Below, piece by piece: positions 34,265 to 49,200 of a DNA stretch of 64,000 bases. Position 1 is the first letter of the stretch; every line of letters starts with the position of its first letter. The notes beneath the pieces are model-generated. The model was not told the DNA's origin and did no database searches. It saw only the letters and a program-made list of their open reading frames with translations. The DNA is from Macquaria australasica (lineage: Eukaryota; Chordata; Actinopteri; Centrarchiformes; Percichthyidae). Made by a program: the position numbers and the translations under genes. The stretch lies in assembly GCA_005408345.1 (NCBI GenBank), contig SEMN01000057.1, forward strand, positions 1,302,001 to 1,366,000, read 5' to 3'.

Positions 34265-37200
34265 CTTATCACCCCTAATCTTATTTGTCTGGCCAACTGC
34301 TGCTGGTCTGACGAGGCCAGCACACACATCACTTTCTGTACTTGAAGCTGCTGTCAGTGCAGCTTTATTGACCATATCAGATGAGAAATCAGCATTACAA
34401 GATTCTGCGAAGGAACTTTTTGACAGTTCTGTGTTTTTGACCTATTTCACAAAAAACACCTGCAATTATACAGTTATTAAATGTTTCATTCCTAAACACA
34501 CATCTTACATACGTTCTCTGTCACCTCAGAATCTTGCTTGGTCAAAGCACACAGTGGAGGATGAGACCTTCCCTTATACTTTAAAAGTGTAGCTTTGAAT
34601 ACTTACTTGCAGGCTTTTAGAAGGGGACCGGATGGAGGGAAAAGCTCCGATAGTGTCGTGTAACATGGAATTGCAACAGCATTGTAGAATCCCACCTTAA
34701 AAAAGACAGAAACACAAACAAACAAACAGACAGAAATAATTAGGTATAGTTTGTATTAATAAATCAATGTCATACATTAAGGAACAATTAGGAATGCAAC
34801 AGACATCACATGATTTTAACAAATAACAGCTTATTTATGACAGAGGCGGTCAAGTGGGGTGTTGGGGGGGTTGGGGGGCTTTAATCCCTTGGGCAATGAA
34901 GAACAGCGTCCCTTTGAATGTATGATGCATGGGGGTGTTAGTGGTCCTTAATGCTACACATGCTCAAAAAAGACATACAACCTGACACAAATTTGATCTA
35001 CTCCAAAAAGTCAGACAAAAGAATTTAGTTTTAATGGGTACACAAAAATCCTTATAGGTCATATTTAAAATGGCAGTTTAATTATAAGCAGGAGAGTATT
35101 ATTAAAGGTTTGTGTCTGGAATTTGCCTTTTGTCACTGTAAAATCCATATACTGTATATTAATAGAGTTACTGTAATGGCCCTGCACACCCACACAGGTG
35201 TTTCCTCTACTCTGGCTGATTAGACCTCCAGTCAGGTTGAAGGTGGATGGAGCTATGCTGGAAATTACATGGCATCATCAAATGGAGCCAATATAAATAG
35301 TGGTGTAAATTCCCATGCCCCGAACAGGTGCTACAAAACTAGCAAGAGAGTGAAGGAGCTGTCAATCAGCAGTCAGTACACACAGACTTGAGAAGAGGTC
35401 TCATCAGGTAACATCAGTGAAATCTCTTTTAACGTGGGTTTTTTGTTGTTTTACCTGTATTACTATTTAATTATTTTTTTCTTTTCCTTTCTTTATTATT
35501 TATCACTGTGTTAGTTTATTAAAGTACATTAATCCCATACAGTAGCATTCTGTAGGGGCTTCTTAAACTGTATATTATTTCTATAAGAATGGTAAAAATA
35601 CAGCAATGTTATGAACTTATTATACTTTTATCTCAATATATAGAGACACTGGTTATTGTACTAAGTTTGATTTCAGTCGTTATTTACACTTTAAGTCAAC
35701 TATTGGTAATCCTACTTGAGCAAGATATTCCAGTACTCTTTCCACCCCTGACATTTGTTTTTTCTTCTCTTCTTATTGTCTTCTTCTCAAAACTTTTACA
35801 AAGGACCACTAGCTTCCCTTTTGTGGTTATTCTACACCATCAGAATGCAGAAATGTTTTGAGTGTGTGTGTGTATGAGGTGGAGAGTAAGCACGGTTAGA
35901 GACACATGAGCAAAAGTGCTGGTCTTACTTGGCCTTGGGGAACCTCGTCCTTCTTGTCTCTGTCCATCATAGGGATTGGCTGCATCCCAATCTTCTTCAT
36001 CTCATCTCCCTGTGGAGGAACAAAATAAAGAGAGAAAGGTCCTTTTACTTTTGCATACTGTGGCAAACCTTCTGACCACTAGACGACACCAGTGCTTTTA
36101 CAAATTGTAGGACAGCTAGGTGTAGCAGCATTTACAAGTACTAGGTCTGACTGTTATACTGGAGGCACGATCATGATGCTCAAACTGTTTAAACTCCAGC
36201 AGTATCCCACTGTACCTCAGCCCAGAACTCAGCATAGATGTCGTTGGCTGTGAGTCGTGTGATTTGCCATTTCTTGGTAACAGAACACAGGTCACATGCT
36301 GTCATCATCAGACCAATCACACGGTCCCTGGAGGGGAGCAAAGCCTCGTTATAGCCACGTTGAGAAACTCAATGTGCTGTTTATGTGCGCCAGGTCCACG
36401 TTTCTCTGTGTGACGCTATGAGACCTGGTATGATCCTGACCTGAACTGTGCACCAGTGCGAGTCACCGTGACCTGACCTGTGTGTGTGGTTGTTCAAGTC
36501 CAGCGCACGCAACGTCAGCAGCTCCGTCAGCTGCTGGTGGTTGTTGAAGTACAGGGCGAGGTCCGTGGCGATGATGGCCTTCCGGATGATCTCCAACACC
36601 TGCTCGTACTCGCTGGAATTCAGGTTGGAGAAAATATTGTGCCCTTCCAGCTATGAGAAACAAAGAGATCAATAAAAAAGCAAAAGCTCCACTTATGAGG
36701 CGTTCAGCTCAGCTAGACTACAACAACAGGTTGTAATCTCACGTTCATCTCGGGCCATCTCAAGGTTCACGCCCTGCCAGCAGATCCTGGACGTTACACA
36801 AGAGGGCACTTAGAACTAAATCATATGATCCTTTCAATGGATCTGTAATTGACAGTGTGTGTGTATCCATGTAAGCATTAATTTTCAATAAATTAAGTAT
36901 ATTAAGTGTATTAAGTATAATTTAAGTATTTCTCCTGTTACAGAATGCATGCTTGCAAATTAGAAGAAAGTAAAAATGTACTTATAAATGTGAAGACTAT
37001 GCTTCTCTTATACAAAAAAAATATAGCTATTGAACAAATTAAGTGGTTTTAGTCTCTGAAAGTCAGCTTTATCGTAAATATGAGTTTTAGAAGCTACGTG
37101 TTTTTGCACAATTTGGGGGCGTCGTTTTACAGTGTCTGGCAACTATGTTTCTACATGGCCATCTATCTTTATTGGTAGGATTAAAATTGTGACCTGCATT

Positions 37201-40200
37201 CTGCTTTACTGATGAAGTTTGTCCACATATGACATCATTTCTGACACCCTCCCCTTGCTACTGTACGTTGAATTATTTTGTAATTTCAGTGATTCTTTTG
37301 CGTGTGGTATTCCCATCCTTTTGCCCACCGTCTGGAAGTCTTTAAGCAGGTCAGAGATACACTGATGCTTAAATAACGGAAAGGTCAGAATGTGTTGCGC
37401 AAAGCAAACATAATTTCATACTAATACTACTGTTAGAATTTAACAGGTGATAAATAAAAAAAAAATGTTGACTTTAATTGTACAGTAAGTTCTGAATAGT
37501 GGAGCTCTACCTGTAGGATGGAGACAGTCTGAGAGAAGTGGTGTTGCTCCATGGTGGAGGTGGAGTACAGAGCAGCCAGCGGATGGTCAAACTTCTGCAG
37601 GTATGTGTTGCTGTACCCCCGATGGTCCAGATCATGGCACAGGCAGGCTATCAACAGGCCCTTCTTCTGTTAACCACAGTAGGACAACAGGAAAAAAAAA
37701 TCACAGATGCTAATCTTGTTTTTAATTTAATTTATTTTTGTCTAAGACCAGTAAAACCCCAGACCCAACAAGGAGCAAACCTCTAGCTCTGTGAACATCC
37801 CAGTGGTTTTCTGCAGGATGGCGTACATACAGTGTGCCACCGTCACTGCATGCTTCCAGTTGTGGTAGGGCACACGCCGGTAGTTCTTCCGTACGGACAT
37901 GGTGAACCGGCACAGCTTCTCCAGCTCAAAGCTACAACAGGAAAGAAAGGATGATTAACAATTATTCATCTCAAGCTCTGATGAAGCACTGAGACTGACA
38001 CTGACATCGTCATGGCCCAGTGACACATTTACCTGGTCTTTCCACAGGAGTTATGAACCATGTAGATAAAGACAGCAGGCCAGATCTCCTCAAAGGGATT
38101 AATGTCAAAGTGGAACCTGGAGGAGGGAGGAAAAGATGGGAGGAGAGTCTTAAATTAGCATGTATAGCACACAGAGGGACAGATGAGGGGACTTCTGAGG
38201 TCTGAGTGTGTTAAACTGACAGGCCATCCCTTCCTGCACTGTGCATGCCCCCGCCCCCCTGCAGCTTCTTCATCCAGGTCTAGACTCTGTCATCATTTCT
38301 TTCAGAGACACGTGGCTGTAGACGAACTACACTCAGGGTCACAGCAGAGATAGTGACCAAAACCGGCTCTGAATCTGAACCTGAAGGGGCACTCACGTTT
38401 CAATCTCTTTATAAATGGGTGCAGGGAGGTTGAGCTGGGTAAGGGTCTTCCATTCTTCTGATGTGCAGATGCTGTGATAAGACAGCTTTTCCATCGTCAC
38501 TCTGTAAATGCATTCAGAGTGCCGGATCCGGTGGTACATCTGCAGAGACACAGGGATATCACAGAACAGGAATTAGTGTTTAAAATGTCGAGCGAGCAAC
38601 TGAGCAGTGCTATAAATACCATCTTCTGTTGAATTCTTTAGGTATCACTGTTGGAATTTCCAAAAGGGTCAGACAAAGTTAAGTTATCTGCAACAGTCCT
38701 GCATCATATTTTATCTGCGCGTCTCCAAAAAGTGTCTCCACATCTGGTTTTTATCCCTGTCCCCTTCCCAGACAGGCAGGAATAAGACAGCCAGGTACAT
38801 GTGCCAAGCCTCACACCTTCCACCATAAATCACCATAAATCAGGAGCTGGCTCAAGTGAGTTTCCTAGAGACGTGGGGCATAAATTACAGCTAAACATAA
38901 ATCCTGTCAGTGGACGGATGCAGACTGCTTGTCTTAAAATATTAACATGCCTCATCAATTTTAAAACCAACTTTGTGACGCTGCTCCTGCGTAAGTTTGT
39001 CGCACGAGATGATGGTGAGTCAGGCCCCACAGAGAGGAGAAGCTCTGACAGACAGACCACACAATGCAAGCTAGCACAAGAGTTAGCATGATTCATGAAA
39101 TGTCTGTGTGTTCCATGTAAGCCAAAAAAATGATCTTTTATTCACACTTTAAATAGAAGCTGTTGGCACTATCTTTGTCAACCTTGGAAACAAATGAAAT
39201 GACTGCTCTGACAAATAGGGAAACCCGCAGCCTAGTAACAGCTGAAGCAAGCCTTCCAGCTATAAGTATGAATTTAGGACGGTGATGAGGGCACTACATC
39301 AAAGGTGCAGTTATCTGAAAATAAGCCAATCAGAATCGAGTATTCATGGCCATGAAGTGTTATATAATCTTCACCTAATCTACCTACACTGCAAAAGATA
39401 AAGAGCAGGCTTGTGCAGACAGATATAAAGAGAATGCGTTATGCTTTTGCTGTTGGAGATGATCAGTTAGTCATTTAAATATGAGAAGACTAATTGAGTT
39501 CACTCACATTTGCACAGTGTAAGGCCAGAGCACAAAAGACAGCAAACATCTTAAAGTTGTTCTCATCTGTTTTAGTGAAGGCACTTCCGCTTAGCTTGTT
39601 CACCATCTGCACCACACCTATAACGCTCCCCCTGCTCACGATGGGCATGCACAGGATGTTCCGCGTGGTGTAGCCGGTTTTGAGGTCCACCTCTCTGTTA
39701 AGGAGGACATACAAACATATGAGACATGTTGTTTGACATTCATCACAGAGTTTCGTAAACGTGAGTTTATAATGTGAACCATACAGTAAAAGAGCAGCAT
39801 GTTTAAGTCTTAACTCTATAATGAGTAGGCGTGTGACTACAGTGACTTGATCCTAAATACAGGAGAATAAGCAAAGTAGATTGTAATCATATATAATGGA
39901 AGTGGCTTGTCGCAGGGCTTGTTGGTATTTACCGGTTGAACCGTGGGTCTGCATAGGCATCTGGGATATTTAAGACTTCCCCTGTCCGAGCCACTTGGCC
40001 AGCTATTCCCTTGTCTATAGAAAACCTACAAGGAGAGAGAGGAGGAGAGGACAAGAGTTAGGTTTGTGGTGAACAATGCCTTTTAGGTGCAGGAGACACA
40101 CTTTTGGATGTGTGGAGACAAAAAAACATTTGAAAATTAGTTTAAACTCTATCAAAATAAACTAGTATTCATTGAAAAGCTATATAAACTGAAAACTGTT

Positions 40201-43200
40201 TATCAAAGAAGAACACAGACGCTATCAAAATTATATGATGCCACGATATATACTATACTATTTAGCACACTGTCAGAGAAAAAAGTTAATCTTACACACC
40301 TAATTTCTTTGGTTTTCCTAAAGACAGGTTTGCCTTCTTTCTCTTCCCCAATATCGAACAGGTCAGAGTACAGTTCTTTGTTGTTGTGATCTACCTGGAA
40401 GAGTGCGCACCTATCCGCATTCACCAGGTTTTTTGCATATATCTGCAAAACAGCACCAGGGACAGAACCTTGTTAGAAACATTGAGGGTTTGAAAGAACT
40501 GAAAATAAAAACCAAGAACATGGAAAATTATGTCTAACACCTGCAACTTAATTGAATCACTGCAGTTTTAATTGTTTCTTTTGGATGGAACAGTTAAATG
40601 TAGAGAATTTAAAACACACACAGAGTATAACTACAGGTCATTCCAGTGTTTGAACCAGATGACTTGAATGACCTGAGATGACACCACAGTCACAAGGCAA
40701 CAAAATACATAAAATACATACAAACATAGAGGAGGGTTTTAGTAAAAGAAATAGGAAAATCATGTTTTACACTCATCCAGATCACATTTGTAATAGAACA
40801 AATATTGCAAGCTGAAAGACTTGCCTATTTTAGGTTGAACCAAGTCTAAACATGTTTTTAGCATGTCTATGTAGCTATTATACTAATACCAAATAATTAT
40901 AATAATTATTATAAGTAGTATTACTATTATTATTATATATTATTAATGCCAACAAGCATGTACTGTCAGGAAATATTAGCAGTGGCCCTCGGGTATTGAG
41001 ATGCCCTGTGTGTATCTGTATTACAGCAGCATTACTACACTTTTTAACACACATAACCTAACACACGCTCCCAGGATGTGTAGCCTTGAAGACAATGTGA
41101 ATGAACACATACGTGCAGAAATCACACTCACCATAATATGTTCAAGTAGAGAATCTATTGCCACAATGTTATCAAAGTATGTTCTGTGCAAAAAGAAGAA
41201 ATGGCGCATTGAGATGTTTGACAAATGGGAAGCTCTGATGACGTTCACATTCAAGACATGAAAGCTAAATTGCCTAAAATGCAGTAATCTCTTCTACTGT
41301 GTGAGCAAAACGTTTTATTTAACCTTTGACCTGACATGAGAAAAGATGAGACACTAACTCACTTTAGAGCCCATATCTTCATTTTGTTATACTTAGACTA
41401 AAATAAGAACATGGTGTAAATACACTCTTAATATGTTTTCATCAACATTAATTCAGTATTAGGTAAACTGCCCTAACAGCAGCTCTTACTTTGACACGTC
41501 TAGTAGGAAGTCATTGAGCTCAGTCTGTTTGGCGAGGCCTCTGCACACCTAGAAACAAAGAAAAACAGGTCATGACCGGGCACTCACACGTATCACGCAT
41601 TTCTCACAAAACACATACAGCTTCCTGCATGTACTGTAAACAAACCAACTTGCTGTCTACACACTTGGCTGTGGGCCACCTTCATGAGTTTCAGTAACAA
41701 CAGAGTGTTTTGCAGCGAGCAGCTAACCCAGGAGTGCAGCATGCTGCAGTCCTGTACCGCTTACTGAGGCTCAGAGGTCCACTGTGGCCAGTGCTGCAGT
41801 GTGACGCTGCTTCTCTGAGGTGTTAGCTGTAAAAACAGCACTGGGGCGTAATGACGTCCAGTGGGAGCTGTTTGCGAATCTATGGCTTAGTTGATTGGAC
41901 TGGGCCCAGTGACAACCCAGTTCCTGTACACAGTGGATTTCCCCATTAAAAACACTATTGCAGAACCAGAACAAACAAAGTCATCCAAGATCATAATAAG
42001 GGGGTAAGTGTCCGCAGACAAATCTTTAGTGAAGTATTACAGTACAATTTGTCTGTTACAATGTGTAATTTTAAATTCAATCCAGTCCTCTGTGGAGGTT
42101 TGCTCACCTGTACTTGATGAATGGCAACTGATGCCCACGCTAAATTAGCTGTTGCAACCTGGAAAAGAAAGTGAAGCTTAGCTCCCAAAAATAACACAAT
42201 TAACACAAGTTATCCTACATTTTTAAGGTTTAATCAGTTCTCATCACATTTCCTCTTTTGTATATTTCAACATAATTATAGTAATAGCAGTCTCATAATC
42301 ACAGAAGAGCCAGTTAACCTACAGATTCAGAGCCACTCTGGGGATGCAGACTAACACCTGTAACACTGCTGCGTCTGCATGTTTAGTATTGTGGATTAAA
42401 ATGTAAGCAATGCAAAATTAAAGCTGCACTAATACATGTGTTTGTATGAAAAAGGGGTCAAATGACTGTAATGTGAAAGGGGTCGTACTTAGTGACTAAC
42501 CCACAGAGAATTATCACGTGACTCTGCAGCTCTACAGAGAGTTTTAGCGTCTTTCAGCTCATTGTTTTGATTTTACAGCATGCAACTTCAATGTTTTGGT
42601 TCACTTTCACCGCTCTCAGCCACCGCTTTTCTAGCAGCTGTTTTCAAAAGATGCTAAAATATATGAGATGTTTAAAAAAAGCGCAAAATCAGAGAATCAT
42701 TATGTAATTTTAAATAAGTTTTAAATTTTAAATCTTCAAAGCTTATTCACTGACTATATGTGCTTGAGAAACCTGTATGTCACTGTGAGTCATTTTCTAG
42801 CTCACTGCACTGCCATTTTAAAGAATGTATTTCATTAGCACCTAGTAGAAAGTCCATAAAGACAAAAAATACAGCGTTATTAAGAATTTTCCACAATGAA
42901 CTGAACCCCACAAATCTAATAGAGATCTTAAACAGATCCAGATTAAGGTGAATACCAGGCTAACTGTAGTTCTGTGAGCCTTGCTCCAGCCTCCCACTCT
43001 TGGTGTGTTTTGTCTGGGTCAGACTGACCTCCTGGTGGCTGAGGTTGAAGGGCTCCTTGCCCCAGTGCCGATGCAGCTCCAGGATGGCAATGAGGTCCCC
43101 GATGGCAGTGAGGATGGGGAGGCACAGGGCAGAGTGAACATGGATCCCTGAGTCCTGCCCTGTGCCGTCGGGGAAGCGCTCGTCCTGCAACAGGTCAGTG

Positions 43201-46200
43201 AAAGTCATTATCACCGGAAGTGCACAGGACTTCAACAATAGAGGTCAGTGTACCTGGCTGATACATCAACTGACAATGAAGACAAATCCTACATTTCTGT
43301 TACTGTCTTTGAAGCTGTGTTTGCCACTGTACACCAGCTGTAGCGTGATAAATGTCAGTATGTCTGCCACATGCTTATGTGCACCTTAATTAAGAGTTTG
43401 AACTTTCATGATTTGATTTTTTTGTGTGTGTGTGTGTATGTCTTTTTTGAGACTTGGACACCACAGAGCACTTTTGCTGATATTTTCTTGAGTTTCAAAG
43501 CACTCCAGAACTTTGGACATCTACATCTGTTCAGAGTGTGAAGTGTGAATGAGGACACTGGGCCTCTAGTAGGAAAAGTCCCTCATCAATTATTATCTTT
43601 ACTGTATTATAAATGTAATAAGCACTGCAGTGCACAAGGACAGAGCACTGCAAAAGACGATAAGTCCCCCATAAATTCAAATTGAAATTCAAAGTATATT
43701 GTAATTCTTTTATTTTTAGCTTAACGGTACTGAGTGCATTAAACCAGGTGGTGATGAGCAGGGATGATATAATGAAACATGTGTAGAGGGCATAAAGACA
43801 CAGCTCTGCAGTGTCAGAGAGTTAGATTCCCATGATGGGTAAATCTGTACTGGTTGTGAGAAAACAGCCTTACCCCCATGATGTCCTCTACCAGCAGTGT
43901 TTTGCGAGTCTTGGCAACATGAGCGGCAATGGTTGTCCCAAATGCGATGGGGCCGGAGGGGATGAGGCTTGGAGGGCCATCCTTGGCCCCCGTTGGAGTG
44001 AACAAACATAAACTCTATTGAGAAGCACAGACAAGAACAGAGTGGGGAACAGAAATGGAGAAAAAAATTGTCAAATACATGCACGCAACTGCATTAGTGT
44101 ATAAAATGTATTCAGCAAATGTCCTCTGCTTACATTGTTGCATTCTCCCAAGAAGTAAAGTGCAAATCCATCAGCTTTTGTTGCTGTAGAAATAAGAGAC
44201 ATGCAGGTCACACATGTGCAGTGCAAGTGCTTTAAATACATTTAGACAGTCCAGCAACAACTGACATTAGCTGTCCTTGTTACATTCTCTCAAATAGATG
44301 TGTCCAGGTATACCTGAGAGGAAAAGTGAGACAAGGAGACTACAGTCCAGTTACAATCTAATAACAATCTATTAACAATGTCCCACATAACAACGAGGGC
44401 ACTCTGACCGAGGGCTTTGACTGCCATCCAGTTCATCTCATTCCCAGTCTGCCTTTCCAGTCCCATTTCATGCTGATATATAGGTCATGTTATCATACAA
44501 TGTGACAACAGAGAGACTGGTGGAGCATCAGTGAATACACAGATGATTAAGAAGTTAATGACTAGTGTGGTTTGGGTGAAATGATCCTTTGGTTTGACTC
44601 TTTGATTCTAATGTATTTATAAAATGCGACATGACAGACTTAACGATAAAGTCCTGGACTTGTTTCGATGGTGTTTTCACATTTATCAATAAAGCATTAA
44701 GAAACATTCTAAAATTATACAGACTGTTAGATCATATGATACAATTTTCTAGCTTTTTAGATCCTTTAATCACTAATTTGATTTTGGTTTGCCAATCTGA
44801 ATGGGGAGAAGAACTGGGACTATTCATTCACGAATAATTCTTACTGCTTATTTTATTTATTTATTTTTCTTATTGGAGGGTTCACCACAGCGGGCAATTC
44901 AGTTGGTGTCAGAAAAGTACATTCAATATCATAAAAGTACACTGAATTTACTTTAAATTGACAAAACACTCTTCTTGGATTATTCACCACAGAAAAGCCT
45001 CCTCTTTAAACAAATGTAATGCAAATTGTATTTAGAGTATTTGGCCCCAGTCTCATAGGGAGATGTTTATACAAACACTTGTCATTATCAAGTTTTTTCT
45101 TGACAGTTGTCAGTGTCACTTTAGGGTTGCGGCACCTGTGGGATGTAAGCTGAAAATGAGAGGATCAATAAGCTGGATCATGTCTACTTTTACCTGTTTT
45201 GATGATGTTGCACAACTCATAGAGCAGGAGTTTGTTGTCTCCTCCAGTGTCCAGGCGCTGCTCCATGTAGCTGTTGAGTTCGTACACCACACCCTGCATA
45301 TTTGTGTCCTGGTACTGCTGGACGCAAGACACACAGAAATTGCAACTCCACAGCCTCGCATGAACACTGAGATTGAATTTCAAAATTCAGCAAGCGCTAC
45401 GACAAAGAAAAAACATGACAACAACCTGCATTCTGTACTGCACCCGGTCTAATGTTACTGCAGCAGCTAGCTACCAACTCAGATGGGAAGCTTTTCATTT
45501 TTTTGAATGAAAGGGTATTATCTTCCTGCCATTCACAAAGACGGAGCCATTCATCACAACATTACCCTCCGCCCCACCCTTACACTCCCCATCACTGCTG
45601 CATTTTAGCCCAGGGATCCCCCCACAGTCCCAGGAGGAGGGCACCGGAGCCCCACAGCTCTGATTAGAGCCCTGGCAAGCTCTGCTGCTCAGCCTCAGCT
45701 TAAAAGTGTGGTTATGTAAGAGGCAGACCTCCTGCCTTGTACGGAGCCAGAGAGCCGTCTATTTCTGCGCCTGCAGAGAGGGTGAGGACAGGACGGCAGG
45801 GAGAGTGGCGCACTAGAAAGCCTCCCCCGCGGGACGCCTTCTGTCCTCCCACATCCTGTTTGCACAGACATATGGATGACGCACTGAGGGGTCGAGTGGC
45901 CCTCGTTTTTTGTTTTTTTTCTGTGTGTATGTGTGTGAAGTCTCTTCTACCCGGCCCGGGGGCCCTGCTGTGGGCACACACACCCGGCCTCCTAGGGGCA
46001 TGATGGTGTCAAGATGACAAAGGTGTGAACATACGTATATGTGTAGCACAGAGGATCTACTCTTTCCCATAACTTTCCTGCCAACAGTCTCACACATGAC
46101 GAGTGTGCAATGCAGCAACACTTTCACGTTGTTTCTTATTATTCTTGTTTATTATCTATTTGATGCTGACCTGAAGACTCACAGCCTTTTCTGGACAACT

Positions 46201-49200
46201 CCAGTGTTAACATCACGAGCATCACTAATTTGCTGCATCTTACCAAAGAGTGCACAGGCGTGAATTCGTAAACTCTTTCATGCTTTTTATATTGTTCAGG
46301 TCAATGAGACAAAGTCACAGTTCTAAATAAAGTAAGCACAAGGACAAACAAAACTGTTGTCACAGAGCATAGTTAATCTGCATCTTAATTAAGTACACCA
46401 GGACATTTCTGCAGAACTTGAAGGACAGTATTGAATTAGTTCAGCAATAGTGTCCATTCTTGAGTAAGAACTCAATTAGTCATTGAGGTTAGCTCTGGGA
46501 AGTAGTGGGCTAGATAATAAACTACCAAAATATCTACAAAGTGTGAAACTATAAAGTGAAGCTCAGTGTGCCTTGTCAAATAAATATGTACACATAAAAG
46601 TTATAAAGAGTACTGTCTAGACCTGCTCTACATGAAAAGTGCCCTCAGATACCTTCTGTTATGATTTGGCGCTATTTAAATACAATTGAATTGAATTGAA
46701 CATTGAATAAAATTAAGCAAAAACCTACCCTGCTGACTTCTTTAGCTGATGTGTCATCTGTAAAGAGGAAGATCACAATGTTAAAAAACAACTTGAAACA
46801 AAGTTACAGCCCACCGCCAATGTGCCACTGAGCAAAATACTTCAATTCAATGGATGCCGAGTCTGTGTAACTATGCAAATGTAAAGGAAGTCACTGCTGA
46901 AAAAGAGCACACATGCACAATCAACTCTGCCTGCATTAAAAAGCAGAAAAGCAACAGGGTGGGCCCCACAGAAGTCTGGCCTGGCTGTTTGAAGGTTGGG
47001 TGGATACTCTGCAGTGGATTCGTGCACCGATGGATTACAAAGGCACAACACCACAAGCGGCAAGTAAGCAAAACCATATGTTGTCAGAAGTCAGGTGAAT
47101 GGTAAATGAGCAAATGCAAGAAATATGCAGTATGTAAAGCATTAATACACATTATGAATAAATTATGGATGAATATTTCATCTACGTTTGATGCAGGGAG
47201 ACATTTGCTTAAATTATGTTCCTTTTAAAACAGAATTAAGAGAGGTATTAATTCAACTTGACAAGTGCAAAATTTTGTGGCCTCGAGTGCAAATTCCTGG
47301 TGTGATTTCAGGCTGTTGGAGAGACAGCAGACATACGACTATTGTCTTTGGACGTAGACACTGAAGTATGTGATAATAATGAAAGGTTCAGCCAATGATA
47401 ACAGTTTCTGGACTTATAGTCTGGGAGTGGGGTCTGGGAGTGCTGCTTGGGATGAAAATAAAACCATTCACACGGCTCAAGCAGTTGTTCAGCAGCACAC
47501 GAGAACAGTAACTGCTTTGGTAACTTTTCATGTGATCAAACCATGCAAAAAGCTTGCTCTACCGAAGTGCTGACTCGAGCTGGTCCTCTTCAGATACAAA
47601 CCTCTTTGTACATGTGAAGAAAGAAATTACAGCCAGCTACATTGTTTGTTGTTTTAAACATTCCTCCAGTATGCTATGAGTTTCCTAACTTAGCCATAAG
47701 AGCTATTTTAGAGTGAACCCCTGGCCGGGTATGACGTCAACCAGAGGACAGAGAGCTGCACTTGAAAAAGACTTCAAACCCCTTTGAAAAAAGGGAAAAT
47801 GCAGACAGAATCTTTTTTTATAATAACTTGTTGGGCCAGGAATATTCCGACATGAACCCCTTTGAAGGACAAATGTTACAAATACAGTAGGCATACTACC
47901 AGAGAGCACCGTAACACCAACCATGTCAACACAAACCCTATGATAGAGTGATTGATTGATTATTGGAGAATGTTAAATGTTTGAAAACAACCTAATAATG
48001 CCCTTAATTCAATACATGAACCGAATAATAATAATATGAATAATTAATTACAGTTGCCGCATTTAATTCACTTTAACTGCATGATAGTTTTCATTCGCTT
48101 ATCTTTGATGTATCAGTCTGATATGTAGTATGATGTAATGTGGTATATGATGTGTACATAGTGTAGTATGTACAGTATATATAATGATGAATGATATGTG
48201 AGCTCTGTGAGAGATGCTTGAGATAAAACGCTGTGTAAATAAACCTGGTTTAACTATAAAGATACCAGGAAATGTAATACTCCTTAATTGGATTGTTACT
48301 TACTCAAAATTATTTAATTCATAGTCTACAGTATGTACAGTGCCTCTGTGTCTGTGGTGTTTGATAGCAAACAGCAACATGCACAGATGCCTGGCTAACT
48401 GCAAGCTATGAGCGGCATTGAAAGATTTTTTTTTTCTCCTCCATGACCTGAACTCTCAGCTCTCAGGCCCCCCTCACCTACTTGGCTGTCGAAGGGACAA
48501 GCAGCACTGCCCCACCTCTCTCTTCTCGCCAACTGGAGAGGAGGGGGGAGAATAGGTCAGAACTGACAGTTCAAAACCAAATGCAAGCAGACAAAAACAC
48601 AAACCACCGGGTCGACAGGTGAACATATAACATGCTATTACTATAGTGTAACCCACGCTGAATGATATTAAGAGTTAGATCTTGGGCCTTTTTTAAATAA
48701 CAATGGTGCTGTCCTTGGGGTGCAGAGGAGTCACCTCTTGAAATGATGTTGACCCTTATTATTGTAAGGTGTTGAGGTGCCAAAGACTCCAGGAACACTG
48801 CTACGTCATATCATATCAGTCAAATAGTATGGCGATGATATGATCATATCATGTTATCTTGTTATTAAATTCTGATGCGCAAATGAATGATTCTACGAAT
48901 GCGTACATTTAATTCAAACAAAATCAGTCAGTTAAAGGTTGGGTAGGTAGTTTTCCTTTGGTGTCACTGGGCAAAAATGCCATATTAACTGTGTAGCATA
49001 TTGTAATTCAAGTGGTCTGAGAGCAAACCTCTACTTCAGCCCCCCTCTTGCCTCTGTTTTCAGGCTTCAGAAAATCTATCCCGTGACGGTAGACTTTAGC
49101 CAATCACACGTTATTTCAGAGAGATGGTGTGTTCGTATTGGCTAAGCTACAAGAGCAGATGTGCAAACATGTCCCTTCAGACGGGGAAAACCTGATTCAG

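Larger units (their letters stand above)
32799..34606 (-). other. pde10a: pde10a last intron
   Basis: A 1.8-kb intron with donor GTAAGT on the minus strand (ending exon TGCAA) and acceptor TTTGCAG. It contains a long CA array at about 34013-34071. No exon seen. Confidence 0.8.

Noticed and set aside
34138..34375. Cys-Val or His-Thr repeat proteins near CA arrays
   Set aside because: Translations of CA/TG microsatellites; the same artefact occurs near 4690, 6940 and 58480.
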